In this document: positions 60,050 to 64,000 of the stretch, piece by piece
Layout of the letters: the number at the start of each line of letters is the position of its first letter
Position numbering within the stretch: the first letter of the stretch is position 1
Assembly: GCF_004005495.1 (NCBI RefSeq)
Contig: NZ_RZYA01000011.1
Span: 1-64,000, forward strand
Direction of reading: 5' to 3'
DNA: 64,000 nt
Origin: Streptomyces antnestii
Lineage (GTDB): Bacteria > Actinomycetota > Actinomycetes > Streptomycetales > Streptomycetaceae
Translations under genes and position numbers: made by a program
The notes under the pieces: generated by a model
What the model saw: the letters and a program-made list of their open reading frames with translations, nothing else
Told to the model about the DNA's origin: nothing
The model's database searches: none

Positions 60050-61234
60050 TCAGGGCGTCGCCGGCGCCTTCTCCAGGGCCTCGATGCGGCGCCCGATCGC
60101 CTCCAGGGCGCCGGGCCTGCGGCCGGGGACCGCGCGGCGCAGCCGGGTCAGGGGCGCGGCGAGCGCGCGGGCCCGCGCCGGGTCGCCGAGCTGCTCCCAC
60201 TGGTGGTGGGCCCGGTCCACGGCGGCCTCGACGTCCTCGGTGCCGGGCGCCTGGCCGCGCGCAAGACGGGCCTCGGCCGCCGCCATCCACAGTTCGCAGC
60301 TGCGGGCCGGTTCCCGCGCGAGCCGCGCCAGGTCCGCGCGTACCTCGAGCCAGTGGAGCGCCTCCGGCGAGCCCGCGCCATGGGTGCGCAGGGCCCTGCT
60401 CTCCCACATCGCGGCGAGGGCGGCGGCCTCGCCGTGCCGGCCGGACTGCGCGGCCGCGAGGATCGCCGGGTGCGGGTCGGCGTCGGGAGCCTCGGGGGCG
60501 CGGGCGGGGGCGACGGCCACCGGCTCGGGCGCCGGGGCCGGGGCGGGCACGGTAGGAACCGGAGTGGGAGTACGGGCGCTGTCGGCCGCGAAGAACAGCG
60601 CGTCGGCGGGGCCCGACTCGCTTGCCGCCTGGGCGTGCAGGTGCGCGAGGGGCGGGCGGTGGCCGTTGCGCCATATCGACGCGTACGTCCTGAGGTAGGC
60701 GGGGGCGGCGACCTTGCGGCGCTGCGGGGGTGGGGTCACCCTCCCGTACACGCGGATCCCCGGACCGAGGCCGAACGCGCCCGCCCGCACCTGCTGCCAG
60801 GCGTCGGCGTCGGCCACCAGGTCGAGGACGACCGTGGTGGTGTCGGGGCGGCGCAGGGCCAGTTCACCCGTGAGCCAGTGCCAGGGCAGGGCGGTGTAGC
60901 GCAGGGTCGCCGGGGTGGTGCGGGCCAGGGCGAGGTGGAGCAGGCGCTGGCGGTGGTCGAGGTGGAGCTGTCCGGCCACGTAGAGGGTCAGGGGGCCGGG
61001 CGCCGCGGCGGCGGTGCGGACGCGGGTGAGGACCGTCTGCGGGTCCACGGGGTCGGCGAGCTCGACGACGGTGGCGGAGGCCGTGCCGGCCAGCGCGCTC
61101 GGGGGTACGGCCGCCAGGGCGGGCAGCACCGAAGTCGCGTCGATGAGGCAGCTCTTGTTCGCCGGGGCCGCCGCGAGGAGCAGCGCGGTCCCGGTCACTG
61201 TCTGTGCCCCGTTGTCCTGCTGAGTGATCACCAC
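60050..61234 (-). CDS. Hypothetical protein with helical TPR-like C-terminus
   Basis: The 394-residue protein is not one I recognise by name. Residues 1-200 form an alpha/beta region (ATGTALLLAAAPANKSCLIDA-like, then PLTLYVAGQLHLDHRQRLLHLA and TVVLDLVADADAWQQV). Next is a Pro/Ala/Thr linker (about 225-275). The C-terminal third is helical (HGEAAALAAMWESRALRTHG, LARLAREPARSCELWMAAAEARLARG) like tetratricopeptide repeats. Start GTG 61234 (or the next GTG) opens a plausible hydrophobic beta strand; longer readings are Arg/Ser-rich nonsense. Cytoplasmic. Confidence 0.6.
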   Translation of the reverse strand: MVITQQDNGAQTVTGTALLLAAAPANKSCLIDATSVLPALAAVPPSALAGTASATVVELADPVDPQTVLTRVRTAAAAPGPLTLYVAGQLHLDHRQRLLHLALARTTPATLRYTALPWHWLTGELALRRPDTTTVVLDLVADADAWQQVRAGAFGLGPGIRVYGRVTPPPQRRKVAAPAYLRTYASIWRNGHRPPLAHLHAQAASESGPADALFFAADSARTPTPVPTVPAPAPAPEPVAVAPARAPEAPDADPHPAILAAAQSGRHGEAAALAAMWESRALRTHGAGSPEALHWLEVRADLARLAREPARSCELWMAAAEARLARGQAPGTEDVEAAVDRAHHQWEQLGDPARARALAAPLTRLRRAVPGRRPGALEAIGRRIEALEKAPATP

Positions 61235-61508
61235 TACAGCACCGTAACTGGTCCCCCCGCGCCGCGCGTCGCCGGTGGCGCGGGCTCGACTGGCACCCAT
61301 ACAGGGCGATTTGGGCGGAAGAGGGGCGCCATGACCGCAGGCCGGACGTGATGCGCCGATCCCTGCCGGTCCGGCCGCACACGCCCCATTCTTGGCGGCG
61401 TCTTGGGGAGAATTTGGTACGCGGGCACGGTCCTGGGCGAGCGGCGCGCCGCGGGCCCGTGGGACCGTCCGGGTGCGGAGCCCAATCCCGTCACGGAAGC
61501 TGAGGACC

Positions 61509-61727
61509 ATGGACGAACCTGAAGGCTTTCCCCCTGTCGTCGTGCACGCCGCCCAGCCCGGCGGGCGCCGTGTGACCATCCGCGGCGAGGACGCCGGGCT
61601 CGCCACCGGGCAGGAGGACGTGCTCGAGTTCCTGCGGCGCGCGGGCCTCGAGGACGCCCGGCTCGACGACCCCGACCTGGTCGAGTGGCGCGGCGGCGGT
61701 ACGAAGGTGTGGCCCGCGCAGATCTGA
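61509..61727 (+). CDS. Small conserved hypothetical protein
   Basis: The 72-residue protein (MDEPEGFPPVVVHAA... ending GGTKVWPAQI) is compact and acidic, with an alternating VVVHAAQPGGRRVTIRG beta-hairpin, a short helix and a strand. TGAGGACC precedes the ATG. It converges with the SDR gene 4 bp away. I do not know its function. Confidence 0.6.
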   Translation: MDEPEGFPPVVVHAAQPGGRRVTIRGEDAGLATGQEDVLEFLRRAGLEDARLDDPDLVEWRGGGTKVWPAQI

Positions 61728-61731
61728 CCCG

Positions 61732-62676
61732 TCAGCGGTATCCGCTCGCGTCGGCCGGCTTGCCGGGGTCCTGGACCTCGGTGAGGTAGCGCCACGCGTC
61801 GGGGCGGCTGCCGTCGACGTCCGTGAACCCGTACACCTGGGCGAGCGCCCCGCTGGACGTCGACTGCCCGTTCCAGCGCGCCACTTGGGGGTCGGCGGCG
61901 AGCGCGGCGACGGCCCTGCCCACGTAGAACGGCGTCTCGGAGATGCAGAAGTGCGGCACCTGGTCCAGGGCGTCGCGCCAGTTCTCCTCGGTGACGCCGA
62001 AGTGGCCGAGCATGATCTCCGAGCGGAGCCAGCCGGGGGTGAGGGCGAGCGCGGTCGCGCCTCGCGGGCCCAGCTCCTGCCCGAGAGCGAAGCCCATCCT
62101 CAGGACGGAGCTCTTGGCGAGGTCGTAGAAGAACGAGACGCGGTAGTTGTCGCGGTTGTACTCGGCCGTTCCGTCGGTCACCTCCACCACGAGGCCACCG
62201 GGATTGCGCAGCAGCAGCGGCAGTGCGTGATGGCTGGTGATCGCGTGCGTCTCGACGGCGAGCCGCAGCAGCCTGAGGCCGTCGTCGAGGTCGTGCTCCC
62301 AGACCGGGGTGTCCCAGGCGAAGAGGTGCTCGCCGCCCCAGATGTCGTTGACGAGGACGTCGAGCCGGCCCTGTTCCGCCGCGATGCGGTCGACGAGCGC
62401 CCTGACCTGCGCGGGGTCCAGATGGTCGGTGGGCACGGCGATACCGCGCCCGCCCGCCGCGGTGACCAGGTCCGCCGTGTCCTCGATGGTCTCGGGCCTG
62501 TCGTACTCCGAGCGCCGGTCCCGCGTCGTGCGGCCGGTCACGTACACCGTGGCGCCGGCCGCGCCGAGTTCCACGGCGATCCCCCGGCCCGCGCCGCGGG
62601 TCGCGCCCGCCACCAGGGCGACCTTGCCGTCCAGCCTGACCCTCGTGCCGGTCCCTGTCCCGGGTTCCCGCGTCAT
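61732..62676 (-). CDS. SDR family oxidoreductase
   Basis: The 314-residue short-chain dehydrogenase has the cofactor motif GATRGAGRG (near 24-32), NDIWGG replacing the usual NNAG, and the catalytic YDLAKSS. It resembles the atypical SDRs with an NDIWGG motif common in actinobacteria. An arginine (TGRTTRDRR) after beta-2 suggests NADP use. The ATG at 62676 follows GAGGAGGCG. Divergent from the rhodanese gene. Confidence 0.88.
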   Translation of the reverse strand: MTREPGTGTGTRVRLDGKVALVAGATRGAGRGIAVELGAAGATVYVTGRTTRDRRSEYDRPETIEDTADLVTAAGGRGIAVPTDHLDPAQVRALVDRIAAEQGRLDVLVNDIWGGEHLFAWDTPVWEHDLDDGLRLLRLAVETHAITSHHALPLLLRNPGGLVVEVTDGTAEYNRDNYRVSFFYDLAKSSVLRMGFALGQELGPRGATALALTPGWLRSEIMLGHFGVTEENWRDALDQVPHFCISETPFYVGRAVAALAADPQVARWNGQSTSSGALAQVYGFTDVDGSRPDAWRYLTEVQDPGKPADASGYR

Positions 62677-62812
62677 CGAACCGCCTCCTCGTCGCCGCTC
62701 GGGGCCTCGCGCCCCTCTTCGGTCGAGCATGACCCGGAATCCGGACAACCCGCGTCGTGATTCATCCGACGACGCGACTCGGGCGTCGTTCGATACCCGC
62801 GCTCGTATGCTG

Positions 62813-62831
62813 GATGCCCCGGGGGGTATCC
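62813..62831. promoter_or_regulatory. GC-rich inverted repeat, candidate CsoR/CstR operator
   Basis: GGATGCCCGGGGGGTATCC is a 19-bp near-palindrome (eight of nine arm pairs if G/T is excluded twice: two mismatched positions) of the form GGATnCCC-GGGnATCC. It is centred 64 bp before the rhodanese start. CsoR-family repressors bind G/C-tract palindromes with flanking TA, as here, so self-regulation of the rhodanese-regulator pair is inferred. Confidence 0.5.
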
Positions 62832-62885
62832 GGCCACAGGTCGCGGCACCCCAGAGATCCCAGCGCACGAGGAGAGACGCACCGC

Positions 62886-63452
62886 ATGACCACCACCCTC
62901 GCTCCCGCCGAGCTGCACGCCCGCCCCGCCGACGACACCCTCGTCATCGACGTCCGCGCCCCCGGTGAGTACGCCGCCGGACACATCCCCGGCGCCCTCA
63001 ACATCCCCTCCGAGCACCTCGACACGCTCCTCCCGGAGCTGCGCGCCGCCGCCGAGCGGCGCCGGATCGTCGTCGTGTGCGCCGCGGGGCAGCGCTCCGC
63101 CGCCGCCTGCGCGCGGCTCGCCGAGGCCGGGATCGACGCGGTGGGCCTCACCGGCGGCACCCAGGGCTGGACCGCGGACGGGCTCCCGGTGAACACCGCT
63201 CAGACCCACGGCCGGACGGTGTGGGCCATGGACCGGCAGGTCCGCTTCACCGCCGGGTCCCTGGTCCTGCTCGGCCTCGCCCTCGGCCGCCGTGCCCCGC
63301 GCGGCCGGCTGCTCGCCGCGGGGGTCGCCTCCGGCCTCGTGTACTCGGGGCTCAGCAACACGTGCGGCATGGCCGCGGTGCTCGGCAAGCTGCCGTTCAA
63401 CCGGCCCGCGCCCCACACGCTCGACACCGCCCGCGCCGCCCTGCGCGGCTGA
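62886..63452 (+). CDS. Rhodanese domain protein with YgaP-type (DUF2892) membrane domain
   Basis: The 188-residue protein has an N-terminal rhodanese domain with the persulfide-forming active loop CAAGQR (C65-R70), then a YgaP-like DUF2892 membrane segment (about 118-175, DRQVRFTAGSLVLLGLALG and SNTCGMAAVLGKLPFN). Such proteins move sulfane sulfur at the inner face of the membrane. GAGGAGAG precedes the ATG at 62886. It is followed 25 bp later by the CsoR/CstR-type regulator, which probably represses it until persulfides accumulate. Confidence 0.88.
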   Translation: MTTTLAPAELHARPADDTLVIDVRAPGEYAAGHIPGALNIPSEHLDTLLPELRAAAERRRIVVVCAAGQRSAAACARLAEAGIDAVGLTGGTQGWTADGLPVNTAQTHGRTVWAMDRQVRFTAGSLVLLGLALGRRAPRGRLLAAGVASGLVYSGLSNTCGMAAVLGKLPFNRPAPHTLDTARAALRG

Positions 63453-63477
63453 GCCGGACCTGGACAGGAGGACCTCG

Positions 63478-63750
63478 GTGGGTGCGACCGGCGACCCGGC
63501 AGCCATGGACGCCGTGCTCAGACGGCTGCGGCGCGCGCAGGGGCAGCTGGCCGGCGTGATCGCCATGATCGAGGCGGGCCGCGACTGCAAGGACGTGGTG
63601 ACCCAGCTCGCGGCGGTGTCGCGCGCCCTCGACCGGGCCGGATTCAAGATCATCGCGTCCGGCATGCGGGACTGCGTGAACGCGGCCGACGGGGACCGGC
63701 CGCCGCTGAGCGAGGAGGAACTGGAGAAGCTGTTCCTCTCCCTGGCCTGA
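63478..63750 (+). CDS. CsoR/CstR-family regulator (probable persulfide sensor)
   Basis: The 90-residue all-helical DUF156 repressor has cysteines at C37 and C66. Copper-sensing CsoR uses a Cys-His-Cys set in which the His is four residues before the second Cys. That position here is Gly (G62), so copper coordination is unlikely. Two cysteines 29 apart without the His is the pattern of CstR, which forms a di- or trisulfide with persulfide. The GTG at 63478 follows CAGGAGG. Pairing with a rhodanese supports sulfane-sulfur sensing. Confidence 0.82.
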   Translation: MGATGDPAAMDAVLRRLRRAQGQLAGVIAMIEAGRDCKDVVTQLAAVSRALDRAGFKIIASGMRDCVNAADGDRPPLSEEELEKLFLSLA

Positions 63751-63754
63751 TCAA

Positions 63755-63937
63755 TCAGCGGAACGGACGACTCCGGAGCGACTTCAGCGCACTCGTCGCC
63801 CGGGGCCGGCCGGCGGCCGGCACGCCCCCGAGGAACCCGGCGGTCATCACCGTGACGCCGCGCCTCCGGCGGTCCGAGCAGCGCCCGCCTGCGCCGCGTC
63901 GCACGCGACCCCTCTCGCGATGGGCAAGGGCATTCAT
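63755..63937 (-). CDS. Possible small basic protein
   Basis: A 60-codon frame begins at ATG 63937 with a good AAGGAG site 10 bp upstream. The product is very basic (MNALAHRERGRVRRG... ending SRPFR) and unlike any family I know. The start context is better than the coding content, which looks composition-driven. The region upstream to the window edge is relatively AT-rich and may hold its promoter. Confidence 0.25.
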   Translation of the reverse strand: MNALAHRERGRVRRGAGGRCSDRRRRGVTVMTAGFLGGVPAAGRPRATSALKSLRSRPFR

Positions 63938-64000
63938 CCGAGATACGCTCCTTAAGCGTTGTTTCGGGTGAAATACGAAAGTCGTCGTTCGCCGGGAGAC

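Overview
The window is high-GC actinobacterial chromosome, almost certainly Streptomyces or a close relative. GC is about 70% with strong third-position G/C, GTG and TTG starts are common, and several gene families are typical of the genus: DUF5709, GPP34, PspAB, an LAETG-anchored surface protein, a DUF574-type methyltransferase and HTH-flavin-reductase-like fusions. About 60 protein genes are supported. I saw no rRNA, tRNA or CRISPR array.

Layout. 0.3-6.1 kb is a stress/redox block: zinc alcohol dehydrogenase, an HTH-PNPOx fusion, a second PNPOx protein, a tandem universal stress protein, Hsp20 and a lone dihydrolipoyl dehydrogenase. GC-rich 14-bp palindromes recur near these genes. 6.3-17 kb holds secreted or housekeeping genes: an Asp-box exo-protein with a coupled lipoprotein, a CatB-like acetyltransferase, peptide deformylase, an MBL hydrolase, a Ser/Asp-rich surface protein, M13 peptidase, YceI and a coiled-coil/Lys-Ala/winged-helix protein. 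17-22.4 kb has a LysR/DJ-1 divergent pair, an aldehyde dehydrogenase and a two-subunit molybdenum hydroxylase.

22.46-24.05 kb is a nested insertion. An IS5-family element carrying a RidA-family gene sits inside a small MITE-like element, and both insertions are flanked by CTAG. The compound insertion landed in the narrow gap between two convergent genes.

24-31.5 kb mixes a CysRS-like protein, an MFS exporter, a serine hydrolase, a porphobilinogen deaminase, secreted proteins (one an M60 peptidase) and a GNAT. 31.5-37.2 kb is a tightly coupled catabolic-looking operon: MFS importer, arylmalonate-decarboxylase-like/GAF fusion, NodB-fold deacetylase, alpha/beta hydrolase and GPP34, divergent from a GntR regulator. 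40.2-45.1 kb is an amino-acid-type ABC importer with an M20 peptidase, overlapping by 4 bp at most joints, followed by an RpiR regulator. 45-49.8 kb has a ligase remnant, small conserved genes, an LAETG surface protein with a strong terminator, an oxidoreductase and a second HTH-PNPOx gene.

49.9-55.6 kb is a three-gene glycosyltransferase/TagF-like set for a teichoic-acid-type wall polymer. 55.7-57.3 kb is HtpX plus PspAB (envelope stress). 57.3-59.1 kb is an encapsulin nanocompartment with its Dyp peroxidase cargo. The window ends with DUF5709, a large hypothetical protein, an SDR, and a rhodanese-YgaP protein followed by a CsoR/CstR-type regulator whose ligand residues suggest sulfane-sulfur sensing.
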